13,245 nucleotides of DNA. Source: TMED27 sp037969235 (GTDB lineage: Bacteria > Pseudomonadota > Alphaproteobacteria > Micavibrionales > Micavibrionaceae). Made by a program: the position numbers and the translations under genes. The stretch covers positions 1 to 13,245 of the forward strand of contig JBBKXA010000023.1 in NCBI GenBank assembly GCA_037969235.1, written 5' to 3'. This document shows positions 1 to 7,308 of this stretch, piece after piece. The notes below the pieces were generated by a model, which was given only the letters and a program-made list of their open reading frames with translations, had not been told where the DNA came from and did not search any database. Positions within the stretch are counted from its first letter, which is position 1. Each line of letters begins with the position of its first letter.

Positions 1-999
1 TTTACTTTTGATTCTTTTATTGTGGGTAAGCCCAATGCCCTGGCGCATGCTGCGGCGCGCCGTGTTGTGGAAAGTGCAGCTATTCCGTTTAATCCGTTAT
101 TTATATATGGCGGTGTTGGTTTGGGTAAAACGCATTTGATGCACGCAATTGCGCATGCGATCGAAGAGCAGACGCCTGAGAAAACAGTGATGTATCTTTC
201 GGCTGAAAAATTTATGTACCAGTTTGTGAAGGCGCTTCGGAGCGATTCGACAATGCTATTTAAAGAGCAGTTCCGTAGCGTTGATGTGTTGATGATTGAT
301 GATATCCAGTTTATCGCAGGTAAAGAATCAACGCAGGAAGAGTTCTTCCACACGTTCAATGCATTGGTTGATCAGAATAAACAGATCATTATTTCTGCGG
401 ATAAAGCGCCAGGTGATCTGGCTGGTCTTGATGAGCGGTTGCGTTCACGTTTGGCATGGGGATTGGTTGCGGATATACATCCGACCACATATGAATTGCG
501 CCTTGGTATTTTGCAAGCCAAGCGTGTGCAATTGGCAGCGGATGTACCAGATGCGGTTTTGGAATTTTTGGCGCTTAAAGTCACCAGCAATATTCGTGAG
601 TTGGAAGGGGCATTGAATCGCATTGTTGCGCATGCCGACGTTTCCAAAAATAAAATCACGTTGGAAAGCACGCAAGATGTTTTGCAAGATTTGCTTCGTG
701 CCCATGATCGTCGTATCACGATTGATGAAATTCAACGTAAAGTCGCTGAGCATTATAATTTGCGTATGACAGATATGCATTCGGCGCGTCGTGCGCGTAA
801 TGTTGCGCGTCCGCGTCAAGTGGCGATGTATTTGGCTAAGCAGCTAACTTCGCGTTCATTGCCAGAGATTGGCCGCAAATTTGGAGGCCGCGATCATACG
901 ACCGTGATGCATGCCGTGCGTAAGGTTGAGGAATTGATGAACGAAGATGCACAAATTGCACAAGATGTTGATGTGGTTCGTCGTGCGTTGACGGGTTGA
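1..999 (+). CDS. dnaA: Chromosomal replication initiator DnaA (3' part)
   Basis: DnaA is the AAA+ ATPase that binds DnaA boxes at oriC, opens the duplex and loads the replicative helicase. The reading frame is open from base 1 and begins inside the typical FTFDSFIVGKPN segment, so domain I and the linker lie outside the window. About 332 residues are visible. Numbered from base 1, Walker A GGVGLGKT is near residues 37-44, and the Walker B/DD pair (MIDDIQF) falls at bases 292-312. An arginine-rich box with DERLRSRLAWG follows. Domain IV carries the DNA-binding signature GGRDHTTVMHAVRKV near bases 883-927. The gene ends in TGA, 31 bases before a hairpin terminator. All family motifs look intact. 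The family identification is secure; the true start cannot be seen. Confidence 0.98.
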   Translation, partial: FTFDSFIVGKPNALAHAAARRVVESAAIPFNPLFIYGGVGLGKTHLMHAIAHAIEEQTPEKTVMYLSAEKFMYQFVKALRSDSTMLFKEQFRSVDVLMIDDIQFIAGKESTQEEFFHTFNALVDQNKQIIISADKAPGDLAGLDERLRSRLAWGLVADIHPTTYELRLGILQAKRVQLAADVPDAVLEFLALKVTSNIRELEGALNRIVAHADVSKNKITLESTQDVLQDLLRAHDRRITIDEIQRKVAEHYNLRMTDMHSARRARNVARPRQVAMYLAKQLTSRSLPEIGRKFGGRDHTTVMHAVRKVEELMNEDAQIAQDVDVVRRALTG

Positions 1000-1030
1000 T
1001 TTGATATAGCCCTGTGCCCAATGATATTTT

Positions 1031-1059
1031 TTTAGCCGCTTGTTATTCAAGCGGCTAAA
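1031..1059. terminator. Symmetric hairpin terminator between dnaA and the opposing gene
   Basis: TTTAGCCGCTTG (1031-1042) pairs perfectly with CAAGCGGCTAAA (1048-1059) across a five-base TTATT loop. It lies between two convergent stop codons, dnaA ending at 999 and the minus-strand gene ending at 1063. The + strand tail is only moderately T-rich (TTCTTAT), and the minus-strand tail is A-rich. It probably serves dnaA best and may act in both directions; the function is inferred from structure and position. Confidence 0.75.
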
Positions 1060-1062
1060 TTC

Positions 1063-1380
1063 TTATGAGCATTTGGGGCTGCTGTCATTTTTAAGTGGTT
1101 TTATGCATTTGATTTCGCGCAATAAGACTTTTCCGCTATAGCAATTGCTTTCGGTTGAATTGAGTAGAGCTGCTTGTTGCGTTAATATTTCACACTGCGC
1201 GAGAGAGGTTGCAGGGATGTATATTATATTCGTATCGGCGCGCACCCACATATGGGTGGCAGAAATTTGATTGGAGGATTGCGCCTCGGCGGTATTGTTG
1301 TTCATTGTAAATATGCCCGCAATTGATGCGAGTGTTAAAGCGGTGCAGGCGATTGATATAATTTTCCTATTTGTTTTCAT
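1063..1380 (-). CDS. Small secreted four-cysteine protein, function unknown
   Basis: This 105-residue product is not recognised. It has a clear Sec-type signal peptide: basic start (MKTNRK), a hydrophobic stretch at about residues 7-25, and an AEA-type cleavage site after residue 33. The mature part of about 72 residues has four cysteines, which could form two disulfides in the periplasm or outside the cell. A conserved-looking core reads HMWVRADTNIIYIPATSLAQC. The start is supported by GGAG (complement of 1388-1391) seven bases upstream. The gene faces dnaA convergently and recF divergently, and sits where dnaN is often found. There is no sign it belongs to a replication pathway. That it is a real gene is well supported by signal peptide plus ribosome site. 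Confidence 0.8.
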   Translation of the reverse strand: MKTNRKIISIACTALTLASIAGIFTMNNNTAEAQSSNQISATHMWVRADTNIIYIPATSLAQCEILTQQAALLNSTESNCYSGKVLLREIKCIKPLKNDSSPKCS

Positions 1381-1440
1381 GCTTTGACTCCGTTAGGTTG
1401 ATGGCTTGGGTTGGATATGGGGCGTTCGGGAATTTATTCT

Positions 1441-2562
1441 ATGACATTTATCTCTACGCTTAAACTGCATAATTTTCGTTGCTATCGCGATGTGGCGCTC
1501 ACACCTGTGAGTGCTGGGCTGGTTGTGCTATATGGGCCAAATGGTGCGGGGAAGACAAATTTACTGGAGGCTCTTTCATTGCTCTCGCCTGGCCGCGGTT
1601 TGCGCGGGGCGAGGAATATGGAGATTCAATGTCAGAGTTTGGGTCAGAATGCTTCTAAACCGTGGGCTGTGGCGGCGACGTTGGAGACTTCATATGGCGC
1701 GGTGCAATTGGGCACTGGGTTGGATGGGGTGAGTGAAAAGCGCATTGTGCGTATAAATGGTGTGAGTGTACGCGGGCAAAACGCGTTGGCGGAGCATATG
1801 GGGTGTGTGTGGCTTACGCCGCAAATGGATCGATTGTTTCTTGATTCAACATCGCATCGGCGGCGATTTTTGGATCGATTGATTTTTGCTTTTGATCCTG
1901 GTCATTCGGGGCGGGTGACACGGTATGAAAACGCGATGCGCCAGCGTTCTAAATTATTATCAGAAGGCAAGAATGAGCCGAGCTGGCTGGATTCTTTGGA
2001 AGCTCAAATGGCGGAAACTGCGCTTTCTATTGTTGCGGCGCGGCTGGATTTTGTGGAGCGCTTGCAGGGCGCGTGTGAGGCTGCGGATCACAGTGTTTTC
2101 CCGCTGGCGCAGTTGAGGGCGCAGGGCACATTAGAAGAAATATTGGCTAAATCATCGGCGCTTGAGGTTGAGGATGTTTTTAAATACCAGCTTTCGCAAT
2201 CGCGGCAGCGGGATGCGGTTGTCGGTGGTGCATCCAGTGGGCCGCATAAATCGGATTTACGTGTGCGATATGCGGCGAAAAATATGCCTGCGGATCAATG
2301 CTCAACGGGGGAGCAAAAGGCGCTGTTGATTGGGATTATCATGGCGCATGCACAGCTTATTGCAGCGGAGCGTGGCGCACCGCCAATTTTATTGTTGGAT
2401 GAAGTTGCCGCACATCTGGATGAGGTGCGCCGAGCCGCGCTGTATGAAATGCTGATTGCGCTGGGGGGGCAGGTTTGGTTAACGGGCACAGATAAAAATT
2501 TATTCACGGCGATAGAGGGGAGCGCACAATTTTATGAGGTGCGAGATGCTTCTGTAGGATGA
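1441..2562 (+). CDS. recF: DNA replication and repair protein RecF
   Basis: RecF is an SMC/ABC-like ATPase that works with RecO and RecR to load RecA at single-strand gaps. The 373-residue product has the expected length. Walker A GPNGAGKT is at residues 32-39, the SSGPHKSDL segment follows in the second half, the ABC signature STGEQKALL starts near residue 288, and Walker B ILLLDEVAAHLDE has the catalytic pair D320-E321. The frame stays open back to TTG 1411 and ATG 1417, but ATG 1441 gives the family-typical beginning (ISTLKLHNFRCYRD) and is preferred; no strong ribosome site decides this. Only 60 bases separate it from the divergent secreted-protein gene, so promoters there must be compact. 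The usual upstream neighbour dnaN is missing. The stop codon touches the promoter of the next gene. Confidence 0.96.
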   Translation: MTFISTLKLHNFRCYRDVALTPVSAGLVVLYGPNGAGKTNLLEALSLLSPGRGLRGARNMEIQCQSLGQNASKPWAVAATLETSYGAVQLGTGLDGVSEKRIVRINGVSVRGQNALAEHMGCVWLTPQMDRLFLDSTSHRRRFLDRLIFAFDPGHSGRVTRYENAMRQRSKLLSEGKNEPSWLDSLEAQMAETALSIVAARLDFVERLQGACEAADHSVFPLAQLRAQGTLEEILAKSSALEVEDVFKYQLSQSRQRDAVVGGASSGPHKSDLRVRYAAKNMPADQCSTGEQKALLIGIIMAHAQLIAAERGAPPILLLDEVAAHLDEVRRAALYEMLIALGGQVWLTGTDKNLFTAIEGSAQFYEVRDASVG

Positions 2563-2591
2563 TTGACATATCGTTGTTTTTTGTATATGTA
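2563..2591 (+). promoter_or_regulatory. Candidate promoter of the HELRH-protein gene
   Basis: A perfect TTGACA -35 box (2563-2568) starts directly after the recF TGA. With a 17-base gap the -10 box would be TATGTA (2586-2591); with 19 bases it would be TGTAAT (2588-2593), a closer match. Either choice puts the transcription start near the ATG at 2599. This is read by eye; the -35 match is strong, the -10 ambiguous. Confidence 0.5.
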
Positions 2592-2598
2592 ATTATAA

Positions 2599-3684
2599 AT
2601 GTTGGCAGTGTTATCAAAAAAATGGGGAAGGCTGGCGCAGTTTTTTAATGAGCTAGTGGACGAGTGCATTGTGCGCTTTAAAGACCCAGATGATTTTTCA
2701 AATATATTTAACGCCTCAACACAACGTTATTTATATGACTGGCAAACAAAACCCATGACGACGGCTAATTGGGAAGATTTTTCTTGGTATTATCAGGACT
2801 CTTATGAAATGGATAATATTTTAAAACGTCTTACGTCTTGTCCAAGCATCAAAGCGTTAGAACTTTATTGTTCAGACATCACCAAAGTAGCATTCAGTTT
2901 TTCAACATTTATGGGGGAATCTGAAAAAATATTGGGTTGCTATTGGGGTAATAAAGTGGAGTTAAGAGCCTTGAGGTGCGCACCTCATCTAATTGACGTT
3001 CACATTGGTAATGCAGGACATGAACTTCGGCATAAATGGCACGATGATGAAGGTTTTTTGAATTTAGAAAAAGTTGACTTGTTGTCGGCCATGATCATGC
3101 TACTGAGTTTTGAGGCTGATGCGTCTGCATATATGATCACGATCGCATTGGAAAAATATGATTGTGAGGGAGATAAAACTATTATTGATGCGTTTTTTAA
3201 CCTTGAGCGTTATGCATTGCCGATGCAGGCGGCTTGGGCGTGTTATCAGGCTGATAATGACAGTTTATGGGATGGGAGAGTAAGTGCTGCTGCCTTTCGA
3301 AGTTATCTTGATGACGCTGACTTTGGGCGTAGGGATTTTTATGGTCGGACTGTTATTGATCACTATTTAAAAGAAATGCATGTAGATGATTTTGTAGCCT
3401 TTACAATTAATGGGAGTGAAAAGTTTGAATATTTGCGCAATAATATTTTTACCATGCCGTATATTGATAACAAAGGTAAGTTAGTTGAACGTCCTTTTTA
3501 TCAAGCGTTAATAAATGAAATCACTTATGAACATTTGTTTGAGAGTCTGTCGTTGCCTATGCAGGCACAAGGTCAATTTTTTCAAGGGATCAGCCAAGCC
3601 ATATCACAATCTAATTGTACTCGTTTGTTAGGCAGAGCCGAGGCTGTGCCAATTATCCCTGGTTTTCCTCCCTTTGCACTTTAA
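2599..3684 (+). CDS. Unrecognised protein with HELRH motif, putative metallopeptidase
   Basis: The 361-residue product has no family I can name with certainty; it may belong to one of the putative metallopeptidase DUF families found in alphaproteobacteria (DUF6782 comes to mind, unverified). The central segment HIGNAGHELRHKWHD carries H141-E142-x-x-H145, the zinc and catalytic pattern of zincin peptidases. E172 in SFEADAS lies 27 residues after H145 and could be a third ligand, as in gluzincins. H135 and H148 are close by. The sequence is rich in aromatic and acidic residues and ends in a proline-rich tail (VPIIPGFPPF). There is no signal peptide or obvious membrane segment, so a cytoplasmic location is likely unless it is exported by another route. 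The ATG has no Shine-Dalgarno sequence, and a promoter lies just upstream. The gene looks more AT-rich than recF or gyrB. It probably pairs with the next gene, 126 bases downstream, which has its own candidate promoter. Confidence 0.8.
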   Translation: MLAVLSKKWGRLAQFFNELVDECIVRFKDPDDFSNIFNASTQRYLYDWQTKPMTTANWEDFSWYYQDSYEMDNILKRLTSCPSIKALELYCSDITKVAFSFSTFMGESEKILGCYWGNKVELRALRCAPHLIDVHIGNAGHELRHKWHDDEGFLNLEKVDLLSAMIMLLSFEADASAYMITIALEKYDCEGDKTIIDAFFNLERYALPMQAAWACYQADNDSLWDGRVSAAAFRSYLDDADFGRRDFYGRTVIDHYLKEMHVDDFVAFTINGSEKFEYLRNNIFTMPYIDNKGKLVERPFYQALINEITYEHLFESLSLPMQAQGQFFQGISQAISQSNCTRLLGRAEAVPIIPGFPPFAL

Positions 3685-3751
3685 AATTCACAAATAATTA
3701 AAAGCGTAGTTTTTATTTACCTGTAACAGTGGTCTAGAACTGCAAATATTA

Positions 3752-3781
3752 TTGACATAGTTTTTGATTCTGTGGTATTTA
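3752..3781 (+). promoter_or_regulatory. Candidate promoter of the HDPLH-protein gene
   Basis: A perfect TTGACA box (3752-3757) is followed after 18 bases by TATTTA (3776-3781), a weak -10. A good ribosome site AGGGA (3797-3801) lies nine bases before the ATG at 3811. The preceding intergenic stretch from 3685 shows no other gene. This mirrors the TTGACA box in front of the preceding gene. Confidence 0.4.
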
Positions 3782-3810
3782 TCAGAAAAAATACGCAGGG
3801 ATAATCGGGC

Positions 3811-5094
3811 ATGTCATTTACACAGGGAAAAGCCTATCTCAAGGGCGATGAACGCAGATTTGCAAAAGATATGGAAGCTGTTGTTGATTACCCTATGCTT
3901 GAGCTGGCAAGGGATGAAGCCATTTCGTTAACAGCGCTTTTTCAATCGATGTCGGCGGTTTTGTTGCCTTATGCTTTCAATGATAATGAGCGGAGTGTGT
4001 TAACTCCAGATGGTTTGTCGAAGCTTTATCAAGATTGTGCGAATGGGTATGATGTTGCTGTATTTTCCAAGCCCATTGTTAAAGCTGAAGGGGTTGCGTT
4101 TGTGCCGCATTATGTGCGCGATGCCCGTGCGTATGCGTTTCATTTGAACCCAACGAAAGAATTTGATACTGCTGCCCGAAATTATGATATCAAATGCGCT
4201 GTTTTAAACCCTAGTATGACTCACAACAAAGGCCGGTTATTTAATTTGGGACGTTTCGAGTTTTTGAATGTGGCAAAGAAAATTAATCATGAGCAAAGTT
4301 TGATTTTTCCGCTAATATCTCTCCCATCTCAATATTTAAACAGTTTAAATACCTATGAATGTTTAGATTTGCTGGATACTTATATAGAATTGTCGTGGGT
4401 TATTAATCATGACCCGCTGCATTCAATTATGGCTAACAATCTTAAGCCGAATATAGTTAACGCACCAAAAACATCTTATATGGGCCGTAATCCTAATTAT
4501 TTAACTCGTTTTGCTAAGGATTGTGAAAAATTAAATAAGGGCACACGCTCTTCGCCTTTAACGAGACAAAGTAAAATTGTTTCGAGTGCCACGGATTATT
4601 TTGAATCGTTCAATATGCGTGTGCAGGCGGAGATTTTGCAACATATGGTGGAGCAGGAGGGGAATCCGTTGACGGCGGCTATTGATCATTATGTTGGGGC
4701 GTGGAAAAAATTTGCTCGCGCGTCCAAAAAAGCCCCGCATAATCAGGATTTGAATGCAACGCCTGCGGACTTTGCTTTGAAATTATTAGCGTTTAATCTG
4801 GTGCGGGCTTTGCCGATTGAACATGATGTTATTCAAGGCATACTCAATGATCCTGAAATCGCGCCGCATCGGGCGGCCTTTGAAGAGGTTTATAGGGCGA
4901 AAATAACGGGGGTGGTTTTTGGAAATGGACAGTATAATGAAAATTTTGGTACCCCGATTGTTACAGATGGGTATGTTGAAAGGGGACGTTTCAAGGGACG
5001 TCTAACGTCGGAGCAATATGGCTCTGCTGTTTGTGACATGGTGGCTAGTGCGCTGGGCACAATTAGCGAAGATGTCGCGGAGATGACGCGTTAA
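3811..5094 (+). CDS. Hypothetical protein with HDPLH motif
   Basis: I do not recognise this 427-residue protein. It appears soluble, with no signal peptide or membrane helix. A central segment, WVINHDPLHSIMAN, contains H200-D201-P202-L203-H204, which could bind metal, but it is not a named catalytic motif to me. The N-terminal half is rich in aromatic residues (for example VAFVPHYVRDARAYAF). A basic middle (about residues 220-260) is followed by a helical C-terminal half. The start is supported by AGGGA nine bases upstream and a TTGACA box further up. It follows the HELRH-protein gene in the same direction, suggesting a shared role, but no partner relation can be proven here. Its stop codon overlaps the hisC stop codon on the other strand by four bases in all, so the two genes converge with no room for a terminator between them. 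Confidence 0.8.
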   Translation: MSFTQGKAYLKGDERRFAKDMEAVVDYPMLELARDEAISLTALFQSMSAVLLPYAFNDNERSVLTPDGLSKLYQDCANGYDVAVFSKPIVKAEGVAFVPHYVRDARAYAFHLNPTKEFDTAARNYDIKCAVLNPSMTHNKGRLFNLGRFEFLNVAKKINHEQSLIFPLISLPSQYLNSLNTYECLDLLDTYIELSWVINHDPLHSIMANNLKPNIVNAPKTSYMGRNPNYLTRFAKDCEKLNKGTRSSPLTRQSKIVSSATDYFESFNMRVQAEILQHMVEQEGNPLTAAIDHYVGAWKKFARASKKAPHNQDLNATPADFALKLLAFNLVRALPIEHDVIQGILNDPEIAPHRAAFEEVYRAKITGVVFGNGQYNENFGTPIVTDGYVERGRFKGRLTSEQYGSAVCDMVASALGTISEDVAEMTR

Positions 5095-6188
5095 AATCTC
5101 TCCAATAATTCTAAAACCTTATCATTTTGTTCTGGTGTGCCAATGGTGATGCGGATGCAGTTGGCGGTGGCTGGTTTGTTTGAAAAATCGCGGAGGATGA
5201 TGTTTTGTGTGCTGGCGTGTTTGATGAATGCGCTGGCGTTTTGCATTCCAACGAGCAGGAAATTTGCGTCACTGTCGTAGATATGGGTTATGTTTGGTGC
5301 GGATTTAAGGGCGCTTGCCATGCGCTGACGCTCAAGAATAATTTTTTGGATGTTGGCGTGCGCGATTGGGCGAATTTTGTCGCTTAACACATAGAGCGCG
5401 GCATTGACGCTGGCGTGGGGGAGGGGATAGGTTTCCAGCACTTTGGTGCGGGTAAATTCGATAAATTTTGGATCGCCCGTGATGAAGCATCCCATGCGGC
5501 ATCCCGCCAAGGCGTATGATTTTGACAATGTACGCAGGATGATCAGGTTGGGTGTGCTTTCAAGGACATCGGGCGTTGTGTCAATGATGGAGCCGTCTTG
5601 AGTAAATTCGGCATATGTTTCGTCAAGTATGACTACGCTTTGACCATTGGTTTCGCGGGCGATTTCTAAGATGTCGGCGTGGGAGAAGCTACCCCCTGTC
5701 GGGTTATTGGGTGAACAGATATAGATCATTTTCACGTGTGTGGTTTGATTGTAAGCGGCTTTGATAATGCTGGCTTTATCGAGTATGAATGTTTTGTTTT
5801 TGTGGATGAGCGGCACATCAATAAGGCGCGCGGCATTGGCAAGGGCGTCGACGCCGTAAATGCCGAATGTGGGGGAGGAAATTATGACGGCATCTTTATG
5901 GGGTTCGCAAAATATGCGAGTGAGGATGGCGATGGCTTCGTCTGCGCCGCGGGTCATGGCGATTTGGGTTGGCTCAACGTTATAGGCGCTGGCGTAAGCG
6001 GCGGCAAGTTTGGCAGGTTGAGGTTCGGGGTAGCGGCTGTATAATGGTTCAGGCGTTAAGGGGTAGGGATTTTCATTGGCGTTCATGAAAATCTTATCCG
6101 CGCTCTTGATGCTCTCCATGCCCGCAGACACATAGCCTTCGAGATCGAGATAGTGGTGGCGAATGAGGTTTTTCAGCGCTGGATTCAT
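5091..6188 (-). CDS. hisC: Histidinol-phosphate aminotransferase
   Basis: HisC is a fold-type I PLP aminotransferase that converts imidazole acetol phosphate and glutamate to histidinol phosphate in histidine synthesis; such enzymes may also act on aromatic amino acids. The 365-residue product shows ANENPYPL near the start, RYPEPQPAKL, the SPNNPTGG loop, DETYAEF, and the PLP-lysine segment TLSKSYALAGCRMG with K223, followed by conserved arginines near the C-terminus (CIRITIG). The frame is open upstream to 6296, but ATG 6188 (MNPALKNLIRHHY) is preferred: it fits the family length, has AAGGA about 11 bases upstream, and lies about 22 bases downstream of the predicted start of transcription. 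Other his genes are not nearby. It is coded on the lagging-type strand, and its + strand remains G/T-rich. Specificity for histidine rather than a related aminotransfer is likely but not proven. Confidence 0.9.
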   Translation of the reverse strand: MNPALKNLIRHHYLDLEGYVSAGMESIKSADKIFMNANENPYPLTPEPLYSRYPEPQPAKLAAAYASAYNVEPTQIAMTRGADEAIAILTRIFCEPHKDAVIISSPTFGIYGVDALANAARLIDVPLIHKNKTFILDKASIIKAAYNQTTHVKMIYICSPNNPTGGSFSHADILEIARETNGQSVVILDETYAEFTQDGSIIDTTPDVLESTPNLIILRTLSKSYALAGCRMGCFITGDPKFIEFTRTKVLETYPLPHASVNAALYVLSDKIRPIAHANIQKIILERQRMASALKSAPNITHIYDSDANFLLVGMQNASAFIKHASTQNIILRDFSNKPATANCIRITIGTPEQNDKVLELLERF

Positions 6189-6216
6189 GATTGAAGCGTT
6201 CCTTGATAACGGTGGG

Positions 6217-6245
6217 AGTATAGGGGAAAAATATGAATAAGTGAA
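6217..6245 (-). promoter_or_regulatory. Candidate hisC promoter
   Basis: On the minus strand TTCACT (complement of 6240-6245) and TATACT (complement of 6217-6222) are separated by exactly 17 bases, matching the -35/-10 consensus at four and five of six positions. Transcription would begin near 6210, leaving a short leader before ATG 6188. This supports that start over upstream in-frame ATGs, which would lie within or ahead of the promoter. Confidence 0.6.
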
Positions 6246-6254
6246 TGATCTATA

Positions 6255-7064
6255 ATGACTATGATCATAATTGTATTTTTTGTTTGCATAATGCAAAAAT
6301 TATGGTGTATTGTGTTCGATATGAGTGTTTCGGATTTATGTCTGGCGGCGATTGTGTCATTTGGGGTTCTGCAACAGGATGGTGTTCCTGTGGGCATGGA
6401 GGTTGTGCAACAGGATACGGTTAAGGTTGGTGTAATAAGCCCAGAAGATTATTCTGAATTTATTACAGATATTACTTCTGACTCCGATATGGGACGAGCT
6501 TATATTTCTGGAATTGAGAAGTTTGTTCCAGATCCAGTTGGTTCAACAGATAGTCCGTTTTTAGAGCATCTTTCAACTTCTGCGATAGCTGGGCTTGCTA
6601 ATTGGTATGATGGTAAAATCGAATTGGTTGATAATCGGTATGATGCAGATATGACAGTTGTTGCTGTTGAAAGTGAAAAGAGAAAAAAAGGATTTACTTT
6701 ATTACCGCGAAGGGCGGGTGGTTCTGTAATTAAAATAGCTCCTGAGGACAGGGTGATTTTTATTAATCTTTTGGAATTTGAAAAGCTTTATGGCGATGAT
6801 ATTGAGAAAGGCATTGAGGCTTTGGAAGGAACACTTACACATGAAGTTGGTCATGTGTTGGGACTTGTTCATAGCTTTGAAGCAGCAGAAAAGGCGCGGA
6901 TTCAAGCTCCCGAATGTGAAGGGCAGCCTATAACGCCTTACATAGACAAGAATATAGATGGTCATATGGGGTTCGGCAGGGATGAAAATACACGCTATGA
7001 AATATTCGCGCGTGATTTTTTGAAAAATGGGCCCAATTTCAAATTATCCTCTTTAGATATGTAG
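6255..7064 (+). CDS. Metzincin-type (matrixin-like) zinc metalloprotease
   Basis: The 269-residue product contains the full metzincin zinc motif HEVGHVLGLVH: H196, E197 (catalytic base), H200, G203 and H206, which in this family binds zinc with three histidines. M238 in GHMGFG, 32 residues later, is a reasonable Met-turn. Upstream, VIFINLLEFEKL resembles the strand and helix leading to the active-site helix. These features place it among matrixin-like peptidases. The N-terminus is hydrophobic (IIIVFFVCI, then LCLAAIVSFGVL) and could be an export or anchor sequence, but no clean cleavage site is visible. The start is uncertain: ATG 6255, 6291 and 6321 are all in frame and none has a ribosome site. 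A perfect TATAAT at 6251-6256 overlaps ATG 6255, and if it is a real -10 box then 6291 or 6321 would be the start. The gene is divergent from hisC. Substrate unknown; a secreted or envelope role is inferred. Confidence 0.85.
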   Translation: MTMIIIVFFVCIMQKLWCIVFDMSVSDLCLAAIVSFGVLQQDGVPVGMEVVQQDTVKVGVISPEDYSEFITDITSDSDMGRAYISGIEKFVPDPVGSTDSPFLEHLSTSAIAGLANWYDGKIELVDNRYDADMTVVAVESEKRKKGFTLLPRRAGGSVIKIAPEDRVIFINLLEFEKLYGDDIEKGIEALEGTLTHEVGHVLGLVHSFEAAEKARIQAPECEGQPITPYIDKNIDGHMGFGRDENTRYEIFARDFLKNGPNFKLSSLDM

Positions 7065-7095
7065 TTTTAGTTGTGAGGGGGATGTCGTTTTTTCT

Positions 7096-7140
7096 AAATG
7101 GCAATTCTGTACGCATTCTTATGGTCCCAAAATGGCAATT
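7096..7140 (+). repeat. Perfect 11-base direct repeat
   Basis: AAATGGCAATT occurs at 7096-7106 and again at 7130-7140, 34 bases apart start to start. It lies in the non-coding stretch between the metalloprotease gene and the terminator ahead of gyrB. It could be a paired protein-binding site or chance in AT-rich DNA. The rest of this 244-base gap holds the terminator and no gene I can support. Confidence 0.4.
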
Positions 7141-7202
7141 TTAAAAACACCTGAACCATAAAATTATTTCTTTTAAATCCATACAATTGTAAATGCATAA
7201 AT

Positions 7203-7226
7203 ACAGGGTTTACCCTGTTTTTTTTT
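7203..7226 (+). terminator. Rho-independent terminator upstream of gyrB
   Basis: ACAGGG (7203-7208) pairs with CCCTGT (7213-7218) across a TTTA loop, and the stem runs into nine consecutive T bases ending at 7226. This is a classic intrinsic terminator. It would stop transcripts from the metalloprotease gene about 140 bases upstream and isolate gyrB. Confidence 0.85.
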
Positions 7227-7308
7227 GTGGGGGTGTGGTATAAAAAATGATGTAAAAAACAAGGCTTGATAAGGCTTTTGAGCAAAAAAAACGAATCGGA
7301 AAAATTTT

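Noticed and set aside
999..1440. Origin of replication with DnaA boxes next to dnaA
   Set aside because: I looked for TTATCCACA-like boxes here and in the other intergenic gaps and saw no cluster; the origin is probably elsewhere or upstream of the window.
5736..6044. Plus-strand open frame of about 100 codons inside hisC
   Set aside because: It is an antisense frame of a well-supported gene with no ribosome site and no recognisable domain; the long open frame reflects the G/T-rich strand.
7227..7308. TATAAA at 7239-7244 as a gyrB -10 box
   Set aside because: No acceptable -35 box lies 16-18 bases upstream, so I could not support it as a promoter.
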